This document shows positions 36,479 through 45,244 of a DNA stretch of 64,000 bases, one piece after another. A program made the translations under genes and the position numbers. Source of the stretch: Leisingera aquimarina DSM 24565 (GTDB lineage: Bacteria; Pseudomonadota; Alphaproteobacteria; Rhodobacterales; Rhodobacteraceae); assembly GCF_000473165.1 (NCBI RefSeq), contig NZ_KI421504.1, forward strand, positions 3,324,094-3,388,093. Reading direction: 5' to 3'. Every line of letters begins with the position of its first letter. Position 1 is the stretch's first letter. The notes beneath the pieces are model-generated. The model searched no databases. It was not told the origin of the DNA and saw only the letters and a list, made by a program, of their open reading frames with translations.

Positions 36479-36979
36479 ATGGCCGAAACCAGCTTTATCC
36501 CCGGGCCGGAGACCGCCCGGGACTACCGCGATGCGCTCGGCTGCTTTGGCACCGGGGTGACGGTTGTCACCACCATGACAGCGCGCGGCCCTCTGGCCAT
36601 TACCGTCAATAGCTTTACTTCCGTGTCACTGGATCCGCCGTTATTGCTGTGGTGCCCGGCGAAAGCCTCTCTGCGCCATGATTCCTTTGTCATGGCAGAG
36701 AATTTCGCCATTCACGTGATGGCGGAGGATCAGCTGGGCCTGGCCAAGCATTTTGCGGCCCGCGGCGAGGACTTCAGCACCGCAGCATGGCAGTCCAACG
36801 GCCAGGGGGCGCCGGCGCTGGACGGGGTGATTGCCCGGTTTGACTGCCGCCGCTTTGCCGCCCATCTGGCAGGCGATCACACCATCATCATCGGCGAAGT
36901 GGCCAGCGTCACCACCCGCCCCGGCAAAGGCCTGATCTTCAAGCGCGGCCAATATGGCGGGTTCCTGGAGCAAAGCTGA
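36479..36979 (+). CDS. Flavin reductase family protein
   Basis: The 166-residue protein of the DIM6/NTAB type binds FMN. Motifs are F-G-T-G-V-T-V-V-T-T, I-T-V-N-S-F-T-S-V-S-L-D-P-P-L-L near residue 45, and G-D-H-T-I-I-I-G-E-V. It is likely to supply reduced flavin to a monooxygenase, or to act as a flavoprotein oxidoreductase. No partner oxygenase is adjacent. It starts 60 bp after the exonuclease gene and converges on the iron-sulfur protein gene. Confidence 0.88.
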   Translation: MAETSFIPGPETARDYRDALGCFGTGVTVVTTMTARGPLAITVNSFTSVSLDPPLLLWCPAKASLRHDSFVMAENFAIHVMAEDQLGLAKHFAARGEDFSTAAWQSNGQGAPALDGVIARFDCRRFAAHLAGDHTIIIGEVASVTTRPGKGLIFKRGQYGGFLEQS

Positions 36980-37004
36980 ACGGCGCAGTTTTTGGCCAAG
37001 CCGC

Positions 37005-37976
37005 CTAGCCCCGGGCTTGCCCCAAGGCTTGCACTGCTGCACTCGCGCTGCCCAGAACGGCAATCTCCTCTACCAAACCCGGGGTACCTGCATCTTCCGC
37101 ATCTTGCCCCGCCAGCAGGTGCGGCAGCACGGCTGATGCGGACAAATCCATACCCGGTTCCATGCTGAGCGCCCGCTGCGGACAGATCGAAATGCACAAG
37201 CCGCATTGAAAACACAAGGATTCCACAAAACTCAGCGCGCCGCCGTCTTCCGTCAGGCTCAAGGCATCCGACGGGCAGACCCAGACACAGCTGCTGCACT
37301 GATTGCACAGGTCTTCATCCAAGCTGACGGAGCCGTATGGCGCCTGTTCCGGCAAGGCGACATGGTCCGCACTGGCCGGCAGCAGAGCCGCGGCGCTGGC
37401 CCTTGCGGTGTCCCTGCGGCTACCCACCGCCAATATGTCCGGTGCAACCGAAGGAAACGGAAAAACGCCTGTCCCCAGCCGCCGCGCCAAGGTCTCAGCC
37501 CCGTCAAACAGCAATATCCGGCCCAGCCCGCCCAGCACCTGCACCAATTCCACCTCCTGCTGCTGATGCTGCCTGCCGGCAGAGCTGGCGCAGGCCTGCA
37601 TGTGGATGACATCAAAACCGCAGGCCAATGCGTGCAGCAGATCGGTGTGGGTGATCTGCTGGAGACAGCAGACCGAAACCGGGATCACGTCGCCCTGCCG
37701 GGGCGCCGCCACCTCCAGCCCAATTGGTTCTACCTCGTAAAGCAGCAGCATCTGCGCCCGCCCGGTCTCCAGCTTCCGCTGGTGCGCTGCCTGACAGAGA
37801 TCCATCAGCGGCAGTTCGCAACTTCTGCTGGCGACATCCAGCAACGCAGGCCGTCCGTGCGCTGCGTACCGTGCATGGCACGCAGTGTCGTCTGGCTGAG
37901 GACAAAGGCACAAGTATTGCGGCGGATATCCGGATTGCCTTTGCCGATCAGGGATATGAGCACGCATCTCTCCCAT
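37005..37976 (-). CDS. 4Fe-4S dicluster ferredoxin-domain protein, possibly shortened
   Basis: Up to 323 residues. Two C-x2-C-x2-C-x3-C-P clusters lie near the C-terminus (C-N-Q-C-S-S-C-V-W-V-C-P and C-F-Q-C-G-L-C-I-S-I-C-P). Upstream is a region with V-S-V-C-C-L-Q-Q-I-T-H and A-C-G-F-D-V-I-H-M-Q-A-C-A, recalling hydrogenase-delta-like modules. Relatives as I recall them are about 600 residues, so this copy may have an internal or N-terminal deletion. The first 60 codons are of uncertain frame: an overlapping frame beginning L-I-S-L-I-G-K-G-N-P-D reads equally well. Start choice is weak (ATG 37976 or 37967). Confidence 0.65.
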   Translation of the reverse strand: MGEMRAHIPDRQRQSGYPPQYLCLCPQPDDTACHARYAAHGRPALLDVASRSCELPLMDLCQAAHQRKLETGRAQMLLLYEVEPIGLEVAAPRQGDVIPVSVCCLQQITHTDLLHALACGFDVIHMQACASSAGRQHQQQEVELVQVLGGLGRILLFDGAETLARRLGTGVFPFPSVAPDILAVGSRRDTARASAAALLPASADHVALPEQAPYGSVSLDEDLCNQCSSCVWVCPSDALSLTEDGGALSFVESLCFQCGLCISICPQRALSMEPGMDLSASAVLPHLLAGQDAEDAGTPGLVEEIAVLGSASAAVQALGQARG

Positions 37977-38075
37977 AAGGCAACGCTAACACAAAAACAC
38001 ACACCCCAAGGGTGTAATTTTTAATTGCCGCCGAATTGTTGAATTTTTAACAATACTTCTCTGAAATCACGCAGA

Positions 38076-38107
38076 AGATCCGCCGGTGTCCAGGACCCGG
38101 CGGATCT
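38076..38107 (-). terminator. Strong hairpin after the ABC binding-protein gene
   Basis: A perfect 11-bp stem AGATCCGCCGG / CCGGCGGATCT has a 10-base loop that is itself a small palindrome. It lies 18 bp after the stop at 38126 and marks the end of the pyrimidine operon. It has no clear U-run. Confidence 0.65.
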
Positions 38108-38125
38108 CCGATGACTATGCCCTGC

Positions 38126-39112
38126 TTAGTTCAGCGCCGCATCGGTGATGGCATGGGTCCAGGCGCCTTCCGGGGCCTTGGTGATCACCGGATCCGAGCC
38201 GCCGCCCATCAGCGTTGACACTGTCCGCTCATAATCCGCCGGATCCAGCGCGCCGTTGCTGCCTGCAGTCAGTTTGGCAATTTCACCCATCATCCGTTTC
38301 TGGTGGGTCTCGGTCTGCGCGCCGGAGGCATCATTGTCGAGCACGATCTCTGCCGCCTCATCCGGATGCTCCTCAGCGTATTTCCAGCCCCTCATCGAGG
38401 CGCGCACAAAGCGCTCCATCTTGCCGGTGAAGGCCTCATCGCTCAGGTTTTCTTCCAGTACATACAGACCGTCTTCCAGCGTCGCCACACCCTGGTCCTC
38501 GTATTTAAACGTGATCAGCTCGTCGGCACCAACACCGGCATCAATGACCTGCCAGTATTCATTATAGGTCATGGTCGAGATGCAGTCGGCCTGGCGCTGC
38601 AGCAGCGGATCAACGTTGAAGCCCTGCTTCAGAACTTCAACACCAGCCTCGCCTTTACCTTCGGTGGAAATTCCCAACTGGCTCATCCAGCTCATAAACG
38701 GGAACTCATTGCCAAAGAACCACACGCCCAGGGTGCGGTTGGCCAGATCGGCAGGCTCTGCGATTCCAGTGTCCTTCCAGCAGGTCAGCATCATGCCGGA
38801 AGACTTGAACGGCTGGGCGATATTGACCAGCGGCAGGCCTTTTTCCCGTGCTGCCAGCGCCGCGGGCATCCATTCCACCGTCACATCTGCACCGCCGCCG
38901 GCAATCACCTGGGTCGGGGCAATATCCGGCCCGCCGGGCAAGATGGTGACATTCAGGTCTTCTTCCTCATAGAACCCCTTGTCCAGCGCCACGTAATAAC
39001 CCGCAAACTGTGCCTGCGTCACCCATTTCAGCTGCAGCGTCACATCATCCGCCGCCTGCGCTGCCCCCGCAGCGCCCAGTGCCAGCGCTGCCGCCGTCAT
39101 CAGATGTTTCAT
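38126..39112 (-). CDS. ABC transporter substrate-binding protein (NMT1/ThiY-like)
   Basis: The 328-residue periplasmic protein has a signal peptide ending A-A-Q-A-A. The fold is that of NMT1/THI5-like binding proteins, which bind pyrimidine-type ligands: L-K-W-V-T-Q-A-Q-F-A-G-Y-Y-V-A-L-D-K-G at the N-terminus and G-G-G-A-D-V-T-V-E-W near residue 75. Its place at the end of an operon with dihydropyrimidinase and a carbamoyl hydrolase suggests uptake of a pyrimidine, dihydropyrimidine or hydantoin. A degenerate RutR site lies 44 bp before the start, so it may also be expressed separately. Confidence 0.88.
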   Translation of the reverse strand: MKHLMTAAALALGAAGAAQAADDVTLQLKWVTQAQFAGYYVALDKGFYEEEDLNVTILPGGPDIAPTQVIAGGGADVTVEWMPAALAAREKGLPLVNIAQPFKSSGMMLTCWKDTGIAEPADLANRTLGVWFFGNEFPFMSWMSQLGISTEGKGEAGVEVLKQGFNVDPLLQRQADCISTMTYNEYWQVIDAGVGADELITFKYEDQGVATLEDGLYVLEENLSDEAFTGKMERFVRASMRGWKYAEEHPDEAAEIVLDNDASGAQTETHQKRMMGEIAKLTAGSNGALDPADYERTVSTLMGGGSDPVITKAPEGAWTHAITDAALN

Positions 39113-39155
39113 GTCTCGTTCTCCCTATTGATTATGACTTGAAGCTTGCCCGGGT

Positions 39156-39171
39156 TTGACCATTCGTTCAA
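39156..39171. promoter_or_regulatory. Degenerate RutR operator before the binding-protein gene
   Basis: TTGACCATTCGTTCAA matches the RutR consensus TTGACCAnnTGGTCAA in the whole left arm and five of seven positions in the right. It is 44 bp upstream of the ABC binding-protein start. Confidence 0.6.
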
Positions 39172-39259
39172 AGTTTTTTCTTTATGAGGCCGGCCGTTGA
39201 CGGCACCCCGCGCAAGATTTCCGCAAAACCGCCCCGCATCTGGCGGGACGGCCCAATCT

Positions 39260-40105
39260 TCAGCCCCGCTGCGACGGGTGCCAGAAGGTGAAGCTTTTTT
39301 CGATCAGCGCCACCAGCCCGTAAAAGGCCGACCCGGCGAGCGCGGCCACCACGATCTCCGCCCAGACCATATCCAGTGCCAGCTGGCCGACACTGGTGGA
39401 GATGCGGAAGCCCATGCCGACGGTGGGCGAGCCAAAGAACTCCGCCACAATCGCACCTATAAGCGCCAGGGTGGTGGAGATCTTGAGGCCGTTGAACACA
39501 AACGGCAGCGCCGCCGGCAGACGCAGCTTGAAAAAGGCCTGCCAATAGGTTGCCGCATAGGTCTGCATCAGATCGCGCTGCATGGCGGAGGTCTCGCGCA
39601 GGCCCGCCACCGTATTCACCAGCATCGGAAAGAACACCATAACCACCACAACAGCGGCTTTAGAATGCCAGTCGAACCCGAACCACATCACCAGAATCGG
39701 TGCGGTGCCGACAATCGGCAACGCTGCAATGAAATTCCCAACCGGCAGCAGACCCCGCCGCAGAAAATCGCTGCGGTCCACCAGGGTCGCGGTCAGAAAC
39801 GCTGCGCCGCAGCCAATCAGGTAACCACCAAGAGCACCCTTCAGGATGGTCTGGGCAAAATCCGCCCACAGAATTGGGATGCTGGAGGCAAAGCGCACCG
39901 CGATTACGGAGGGAGCCGGCAGGATCACCAAAGACACCGCCAGTCCGCGCACCAGCAGCTCCCAGACCACCAGAACGGTGATGCCGAAGGTCGCGGGCAC
40001 CAACAGCTGCACAGCGCGGGTTTTCGCGGCCGGACTGTTTGCCAGACGGCTGTTCAGCCACCACCCCAAACACCAGACTAGCACGGCTAGAACAACCATC
40101 ACCAT
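39260..40105 (-). CDS. ABC transporter permease 2
   Basis: The start at 40105 follows AGGGGAGGCTGTC. The 281-residue protein has six membrane segments and the permease EAA-like loop D-L-M-Q-T-Y-A-A-T-Y-W-Q-A-F-F-K-L-R-L-P-A near residue 190. It pairs with the permease encoded just upstream on the transcript, with which it shares the loop and K-L-R-L-P motif, and with the ATPase to carry the ligand of the NMT1-like binding protein. A heterodimeric permease in this family is unusual but not unique. Confidence 0.9.
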   Translation of the reverse strand: MVMVVLAVLVWCLGWWLNSRLANSPAAKTRAVQLLVPATFGITVLVVWELLVRGLAVSLVILPAPSVIAVRFASSIPILWADFAQTILKGALGGYLIGCGAAFLTATLVDRSDFLRRGLLPVGNFIAALPIVGTAPILVMWFGFDWHSKAAVVVVMVFFPMLVNTVAGLRETSAMQRDLMQTYAATYWQAFFKLRLPAALPFVFNGLKISTTLALIGAIVAEFFGSPTVGMGFRISTSVGQLALDMVWAEIVVAALAGSAFYGLVALIEKSFTFWHPSQRG

Positions 40106-40114
40106 GACAGCCTC

Positions 40115-40145
40115 CCCTTGTTCTTCTGGCCTGAAACATCCCGGG
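40115..40145 (+). repeat. 31-bp Roseobacter-type intergenic repeat, copy 1
   Basis: It begins CCCTTGTTCTTCTGGCC and ends CATCCCGGG. A second copy at 43674-43704 matches at about 28 of 31 positions. A looser relative in inverse orientation lies at 34427-34458, before the small membrane protein. All three are outside genes. Confidence 0.65.
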
Positions 40146-40190
40146 TGAGCCGCGCAGCGGCGAGGGCAGAGCCCTCTGTCCATCGCTTGA

Positions 40191-41108
40191 TCATGCGCTT
40201 ACCCCCATGCGTTTCAGAACCAGCCGCTCGATCAGCCCGAGCAATGCCACCAGTAAAGCCGCCAGGATCGCCGCGGCAAACAGCGCCGACCAGATCTGCA
40301 CGGTCTGCCCGTAGTAGCTGCCGGCCAGCAGCCGCGCGCCAAGCCCCGCAACCGCGCCGGTCGGCAGCTCTCCCACGATGGCCCCCACCAGCGAGGCGGC
40401 AATGCCGATCTTCAGCGAGGCGAACAGATACGGCATCGAGGACGGCAGCCGCAGCTTCCAAAACCCCTGATTTGTATTGGCGTTATAGGTTTTCAAAAGG
40501 TCCAGCTGCATCGCATCCGGCGCCCGAAGGCCCTTCACCATGCCGACAACCACCGGGAAGAAGCTGAGGTAGGCTGAGATAACCGCCTTCGGGATAATCC
40601 CCTGCACCCCGATGGAATACAGCACCACGATGATCATCGGTGCCAGAGCGATGATCGGGATGGTCTGGCTGACAATCGCCCAGGGCATCACCGACATATC
40701 CATCACCCGGCTATGCACGATCCCCACCGCAAGCAGGATGCCCAGGCCGGTGCCAATGGCAAAGCCCAGAAGCGTGGCGCTCAGCGTCACCTGCGCATGA
40801 TAGATCAGGCTGCGTTTCGAGGTGACCTTCTTTTCCACCGTGGTCTGCCACAGCTCCACCGCCACCTGATGCGGGGCCGGCAAGCGCGGACGCTCCTGCA
40901 CCCAGGTTTCGCCAATAGCAAATGTGTTCTTCGCCACCAGCCCGATTTCACTCATGTACCGGCGCTCCTTGGCGGCAGCCGGTGTGACCACGGCCCCTGC
41001 CCGCTCTGCCTGATCAAGCACACCTTTGATATTCATCGGGACGCAAGCGGCGTACCAGAAGGCGATGATGGCAGCGAGCACGGTGAGGACAGCAAGAAGG
41101 CTTTTCAT
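40191..41108 (-). CDS. ABC transporter permease 1
   Basis: The 305-residue permease starts at the ATG at 41108 (M-K-S-L-L-A-V-L-T-V-L), after GGGGGCGGATC; the frame upstream to 41204 is open but unconvincing. It has an N-terminal membrane helix, a periplasmic region of about 90 residues, then five membrane segments. The coupling loop is D-L-L-K-T-Y-N-A-N-T-N-Q-G-F-W-K-L-R-L-P. The large periplasmic insert (about 25-105) is a feature its partner lacks. Confidence 0.9.
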   Translation of the reverse strand: MKSLLAVLTVLAAIIAFWYAACVPMNIKGVLDQAERAGAVVTPAAAKERRYMSEIGLVAKNTFAIGETWVQERPRLPAPHQVAVELWQTTVEKKVTSKRSLIYHAQVTLSATLLGFAIGTGLGILLAVGIVHSRVMDMSVMPWAIVSQTIPIIALAPMIIVVLYSIGVQGIIPKAVISAYLSFFPVVVGMVKGLRAPDAMQLDLLKTYNANTNQGFWKLRLPSSMPYLFASLKIGIAASLVGAIVGELPTGAVAGLGARLLAGSYYGQTVQIWSALFAAAILAALLVALLGLIERLVLKRMGVSA

Positions 41109-41255
41109 GATCCGCCCCCGCGCCGCACCAATTTTCTGCACAGGAAATTGACCGGTAAATTTGAATATTCCGATGCCGTGAATGATGCGCCCGTCAGTGT
41201 ACAAGCGGTGTTCAGGGACTGCGTGTCAGATGCCGCCGTATTTTGCAGGTTGATA

Positions 41256-42095
41256 TCAGTCATCGCCATGACCCGCCCGCAGCCCTTCGCGCACCCGATG
41301 CGCTATTTCGATGAACTCCGGACTGTCACGGATATCCAGAGGCCGTTCTTTCGGCAGGGTGCTATCAATCACATCATGGATACGGCCCGGCCGCGGCGAC
41401 ATCACCACGATCTTGGTCGACAGATACACCGCTTCAGGAATCGAATGAGTAACAAAGCCAATGGTCTTGTTGGTCCGGGCCCACAGCTTCAGCAGCTGCT
41501 CGTTCAGATGGTCACGCACGATCTCGTCCAGTGCCCCGAAAGGTTCATCCATCAAGAGGATATCAGCATCAAATGCAAGCGCCCGCGCAATGCTGGCCCG
41601 CTGCTGCATCCCGCCCGACAGCTGCCAGGGGAACTTGCCGCCAAAGCCTGACAATTCAACAAGTTCCAGGACTTGATTAACGCGCTTTTCCTGCTCCGCC
41701 CGGGAGTATCCCATGATCTCCAGCGGCAGCTTGATGTTCTTGGCAATGCTTCGCCACGGGTACAGCCCCGCGGCCTGGAACACATAGCCATAAGCCCGGT
41801 TGCGGCGTGCCTCATCCGGGGTCATACCATTGACGGACAAGCTGCCGCCGGTGGGTGTTTCCAGCGCCGCGATACAACGCAAAAACGTGGTCTTGCCGCA
41901 GCCGGAGGGACCGATGAAGGAGACAAAATCGCCCCTGTTGATCTCCAGACTGATGTCCTTCAGCGCATGCACAGGGCCATCGTTGGTCTGAAACGTCAGA
42001 TCCAGGTTCCGGGCCTCAATCACGGTTTCAACAGAGGCTGGGTCGGAAGCGGCGGCCTCGGGTCGGATTGCCTGGGTGGTCGTTTCCATATTCAT
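41256..42095 (-). CDS. ABC transporter ATPase
   Basis: The 279-residue ATPase has Walker A G-P-S-G-C-G-K-T-T near residue 60, signature L-S-G-G-M-Q-Q-R, Walker B I-L-L-M-D-E-P-F-G-A-L-D and the switch His in V-T-H-S-I-P-E-A. It resembles the SsuB/TauB/ThiZ group, which energises NMT1-like systems. It lies 61 bp after the dihydropyrimidinase gene and ahead of both permeases, in one operon. Its N-terminal 25 residues are a polar extension. Confidence 0.93.
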   Translation of the reverse strand: MNMETTTQAIRPEAAASDPASVETVIEARNLDLTFQTNDGPVHALKDISLEINRGDFVSFIGPSGCGKTTFLRCIAALETPTGGSLSVNGMTPDEARRNRAYGYVFQAAGLYPWRSIAKNIKLPLEIMGYSRAEQEKRVNQVLELVELSGFGGKFPWQLSGGMQQRASIARALAFDADILLMDEPFGALDEIVRDHLNEQLLKLWARTNKTIGFVTHSIPEAVYLSTKIVVMSPRPGRIHDVIDSTLPKERPLDIRDSPEFIEIAHRVREGLRAGHGDD

Positions 42096-42156
42096 ATCTT
42101 CGCCTTGATTTCACACAGGAAAACGGGCCGCCGATACCGGCAGCCCGCTCCTGAAT

Positions 42157-43611
42157 TTAAACACCTGTTGCCGGGATGCCGGTGCGTTCCACCGGGCGCG
42201 GCGCGGTCAGCTCTTTCCAAGTCGACAGCGCCTTGTTGACCGTGGTGTTAGCCTCCCGCGAGACAAACTTGCCATGGCCCTCCTGGCACTTGATCTCGCC
42301 GTCATGCACCGCCACATGGCCGCGGGTCAGCGTAAAGCGCGGCAGGCCCTTCACCTCATGCCCCTCGAACACGTTGTAGTCGATCGAGGACTGCTGGCTG
42401 GCGGCGGAGATCGTCTTGGTCTTTGTCGGGTCCCAGACCACCAGGTCGGCATCTGCGCCTACCAGAACTGCACCCTTTTTCGGGTAACAATTCAGGATCT
42501 TGGCAATGTTTGTTGACGTTACCGCAACAAATTCATTCGGGGTGATCCGGCCCGTTTCAACGCCATGGGTCCACAGCATCGGCATCCGGTCCTCCAGCCC
42601 GCCGGTGCCGTTCGGGATCTTGGTGAAATCGCCAACCCCAGTGCGTTTCTGTTCAGTGGTAAAGGCGCAGTGGTCCGTCGCAACAACCGACAATGAGCCA
42701 GACTGCAAACCAGCCCACAGGCTGTCCTGATGCTGTTTGTTGCGGAACGGCGGCGACATCACCCGGCGGGCGGCATGGTCCCAATCCTTGTTGAAATACT
42801 CGCTCTCATCCAGGGTCAGATGCTGAATCAGCGGCTCGCCCCAGACCCGCTTGCCCTGCATCCGGGCACGGCGGATGGCCTCATGGCTGTCCTCGCAGGA
42901 AGTATGCACCACATACAGCGGCACGCCCGCCATGTCGGCAATCATGATGGCGCGGTTGGTGGCCTCACCCTCGACCTGCGGCGGGCGGGAATAGGCGTGC
43001 GCCTCAGGGCCGGTATTGCCTTGTGCCAGCAGCTTGGCCGACAGCTCCGCCACCACATCGCCGTTTTCCGCATGCACCATGGCAATGCCCCCCAGCTCTG
43101 CCAGCCGCTGGAATGAGGAATACAGCTCGTCATCATTCACCATCAGCGCGCCCTTATAGGCCATGAAGTGCTTGAAGGTATTGATGCCGCGCTCCTGGAT
43201 CACGGTCTTGATGTCGTCAAAGACCTGCTCACCCCACCATGTCACAGCCATGTGGAAGGAGTAATCGCAATTGGCGCGGGTCGATTTGTTGTCCCAGCGT
43301 TTCAGTGCATCCAGCAGGCTCTCACCCGGATTGGGCAGTGCAAAATCCACCACCATGGTGGTGCCGCCCGCGAGCCCGGCACGGGTGCCGCTCTCAAAAT
43401 CATCCGAAGAATAGGTCCCCATGAAGGGCATCTCCAGATGTGTATGCGGATCGATCCCGCCCGGCATCACAAAACAGCCGGTGGCGTCCAGTTCCTCATC
43501 GCCTTTGAGGCTCTGGCCGATCTGGGTTATCACCCCGTTTTCGATCAGCACATCGGCCTTGTAGGTCAGATCGGCGGTCACGATGGTGCCGTTTCTGATG
43601 ACTTTACTCAT
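42157..43611 (-). CDS. hydA: Dihydropyrimidinase
   Basis: The 484-residue metal-dependent cyclic amidohydrolase opens dihydrouracil or dihydrothymine to N-carbamoyl-beta-amino acids. Metal ligands are H-T-H in D-P-H-T-H-L-E-M-P near residue 60, the carboxylated Lys in F-M-A-Y-K-G-A-L near 150, H-A-E-N-G-D, and H-T-S-C. The D-H-C-A-F segment near residue 317 holds a late Asp. The length is typical. It acts between PreTA and the downstream carbamoyl hydrolase, and sits in the operon between that hydrolase gene and the ABC ATPase gene. Confidence 0.96.
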   Translation of the reverse strand: MSKVIRNGTIVTADLTYKADVLIENGVITQIGQSLKGDEELDATGCFVMPGGIDPHTHLEMPFMGTYSSDDFESGTRAGLAGGTTMVVDFALPNPGESLLDALKRWDNKSTRANCDYSFHMAVTWWGEQVFDDIKTVIQERGINTFKHFMAYKGALMVNDDELYSSFQRLAELGGIAMVHAENGDVVAELSAKLLAQGNTGPEAHAYSRPPQVEGEATNRAIMIADMAGVPLYVVHTSCEDSHEAIRRARMQGKRVWGEPLIQHLTLDESEYFNKDWDHAARRVMSPPFRNKQHQDSLWAGLQSGSLSVVATDHCAFTTEQKRTGVGDFTKIPNGTGGLEDRMPMLWTHGVETGRITPNEFVAVTSTNIAKILNCYPKKGAVLVGADADLVVWDPTKTKTISAASQQSSIDYNVFEGHEVKGLPRFTLTRGHVAVHDGEIKCQEGHGKFVSREANTTVNKALSTWKELTAPRPVERTGIPATGV

Positions 43612-43673
43612 GACTATAACTCCCTGAATCGGGGCGTATTTTCACGCCTCCACTTATTCTCGAAGAACAAGTT

Positions 43674-43704
43674 CCCTTGTTCATCTGGCCGGAAATATCC
43701 CGGG
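43674..43704 (+). repeat. 31-bp Roseobacter-type intergenic repeat, copy 2
   Basis: Begins CCCTTGTTCATCTGGCC and ends TATCCCGGG, in the gap between the amidohydrolase and dihydropyrimidinase genes. See copy 1 at 40115. Confidence 0.65.
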
Positions 43705-43725
43705 GGTCTGGGGGCTGGCCCCCAG

Positions 43726-44976
43726 CTACGAAACGATTTCCGCTGTCTCGACCACCGCATGGAACAGCACGTTGGCGCCAGCCTCGGCCCATTCCTTGCT
43801 GATCTCCTCGGCCTCGTTGTGGCTCAGACCATCAACGCAGGGGCACATGACCATCGCGGTCGGCGCCACCCGGTTGATCCAGCAGGCATCGTGGCCCGCG
43901 CCAGAAATGATATCGATATGCGAATACCCCAGCCGCTCTGCCGCACTGCGCACAGCAGTGACACAGCCTGCGTCAAAGGTAACGGGATCAAAGCCGCCCA
44001 CCTTCTCGAACGCGATTTCAACGCCCATCGCCTCAGCAATCCGGGTGCCTTTTTCGCGCAGCTGATTTTCCATGTCGGTGATCACGTCCAACTCGGGGCT
44101 GCGGAAATCAACGGTGAAAACCACCCTGCCCGGGATCACATTGCGCGAGTTCGGATAGACGTCGATATGGCCCGCGGCCCCGACAGCATGAGGCGCGTGG
44201 CCCCAGGCGATTTCATCCACGGTTTCCAGGATCCGCGCCATTGCCAGCCCCGCGTTGCGGCGCATCGGCATCGGGGTGGAGCCGGTATGCGCATCCTTGC
44301 CTGTCACCGTCACCTGGGTCCAGCTAAGGCCCTGGCCGTGGGTCACCACACCGATATCCTTGCCTTCGGCTTCCAGGATCGGTCCCTGTTCGATGTGCAG
44401 TTCAAAGAAGGCGTGCATCTTGCGGGCACCGGTCTCTTCTTCGCCGCGCCAGCCGATGCGTTTCAGCTCATCCCCGAATTTCTTGCCTTCGGCATCTTCG
44501 CGGCCGTAAGCCCAGTCCTGCGTGTGAATGCCCGCAAACACGCCGGAGGACAGCATCGCAGGCGCATAGCGCGTGCCCTCCTCATTGGTGAAATTCGTGG
44601 CCACGATCGGATGCTTGGTCTTGATGTTCATATCGTTGAGCGAACGGATCAGCTCCAGTCCGGCCAGCACCCCCAGCACGCCGTCATACTTGCCGCCCGT
44701 CGGCTGGGTGTCCAGATGCGAGCCCACATAGACCGGCAGGGCATCCGGATCGGTACCTTCCCTGCGGGCAAACATATTGCCCATCTGATCCAGCCCCATG
44801 GTGCAGTCGGCATCCTCGCACCATTTCTGGAACAGAGCGCGGCCCTCGCCATCTTCGTCTGTCAGCGTCTGGCGGTTGTTGCCGCCTGCGACACCGGGAC
44901 CGATCCGGGCCATTTCCATCAGGCTGTCCCACAAACGGTCGCCATTGATCTTCAGATTCTGTCCAAGCGACGTCAT
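43726..44976 (-). CDS. M20-family N-carbamoyl-beta-alanine amidohydrolase
   Basis: The 416-residue zinc enzyme has metal motifs G-S-H-L-D-T-Q-P-T-G-G near residue 82, D-G-V-L-G-V, N-E-E-G-T-R-Y, E-L-H-I-E-Q-G-P near 195 and G-A-G-H-D-A near the C-terminus. This is the hydantoinase/carbamoylase family, which includes allantoate amidohydrolase. Here the context of dihydropyrimidinase and PreTA points to beta-ureidopropionase, releasing beta-alanine, ammonia and CO2. As first gene of the operon it lies 118 bp from the perfect RutR operator. Confidence 0.92.
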   Translation of the reverse strand: MTSLGQNLKINGDRLWDSLMEMARIGPGVAGGNNRQTLTDEDGEGRALFQKWCEDADCTMGLDQMGNMFARREGTDPDALPVYVGSHLDTQPTGGKYDGVLGVLAGLELIRSLNDMNIKTKHPIVATNFTNEEGTRYAPAMLSSGVFAGIHTQDWAYGREDAEGKKFGDELKRIGWRGEEETGARKMHAFFELHIEQGPILEAEGKDIGVVTHGQGLSWTQVTVTGKDAHTGSTPMPMRRNAGLAMARILETVDEIAWGHAPHAVGAAGHIDVYPNSRNVIPGRVVFTVDFRSPELDVITDMENQLREKGTRIAEAMGVEIAFEKVGGFDPVTFDAGCVTAVRSAAERLGYSHIDIISGAGHDACWINRVAPTAMVMCPCVDGLSHNEAEEISKEWAEAGANVLFHAVVETAEIVS

Positions 44977-45093
44977 CTCAGCTTCCTTCCCTGTGCGCCC
45001 GTCTTTGCAGGCTTCAATCGGCTTTGCGCCGTTTAGGTGGCTTTGAGTGCTGGCCGGTTCAGAGCGCCGGTTCTTTCGATTCCGGCCAATGAT

Positions 45094-45109
45094 TTGACCA
45101 ACTGGTCAA
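45094..45109. promoter_or_regulatory. Perfect RutR operator
   Basis: TTGACCAACTGGTCAA equals the published E. coli RutR consensus TTGACCAnnTGGTCAA at all fixed positions. It lies in the 268-bp gap between the divergent rutR-like gene and the catabolic operon and could control both. Confidence 0.88.
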
Positions 45110-45244
45110 ACTCACGCTATCACGGGTTCACTATCAGTCAAGAAATTGCCGCACAGCCCTTGAAAAAATCGGCTCTTTTGCCGGAAACAGGTGAAATTCC
45201 GCGCTTCAGCTGGCAGAAGGCGGCAGAAACAGACAGGGACGGAC

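Noticed and set aside
43612-43725. A fourth RutR site before the dihydropyrimidinase gene
   Set aside because: No TTGACCA/TGGTCAA-like pair is present; the gene is probably read from the upstream operon promoter.
43168-45036. Plus-strand open frame of 622 codons opposite the carbamoyl hydrolase and part of hydA
   Set aside because: Spans two well-supported minus-strand genes and their gap; composition is that of a shadow frame.
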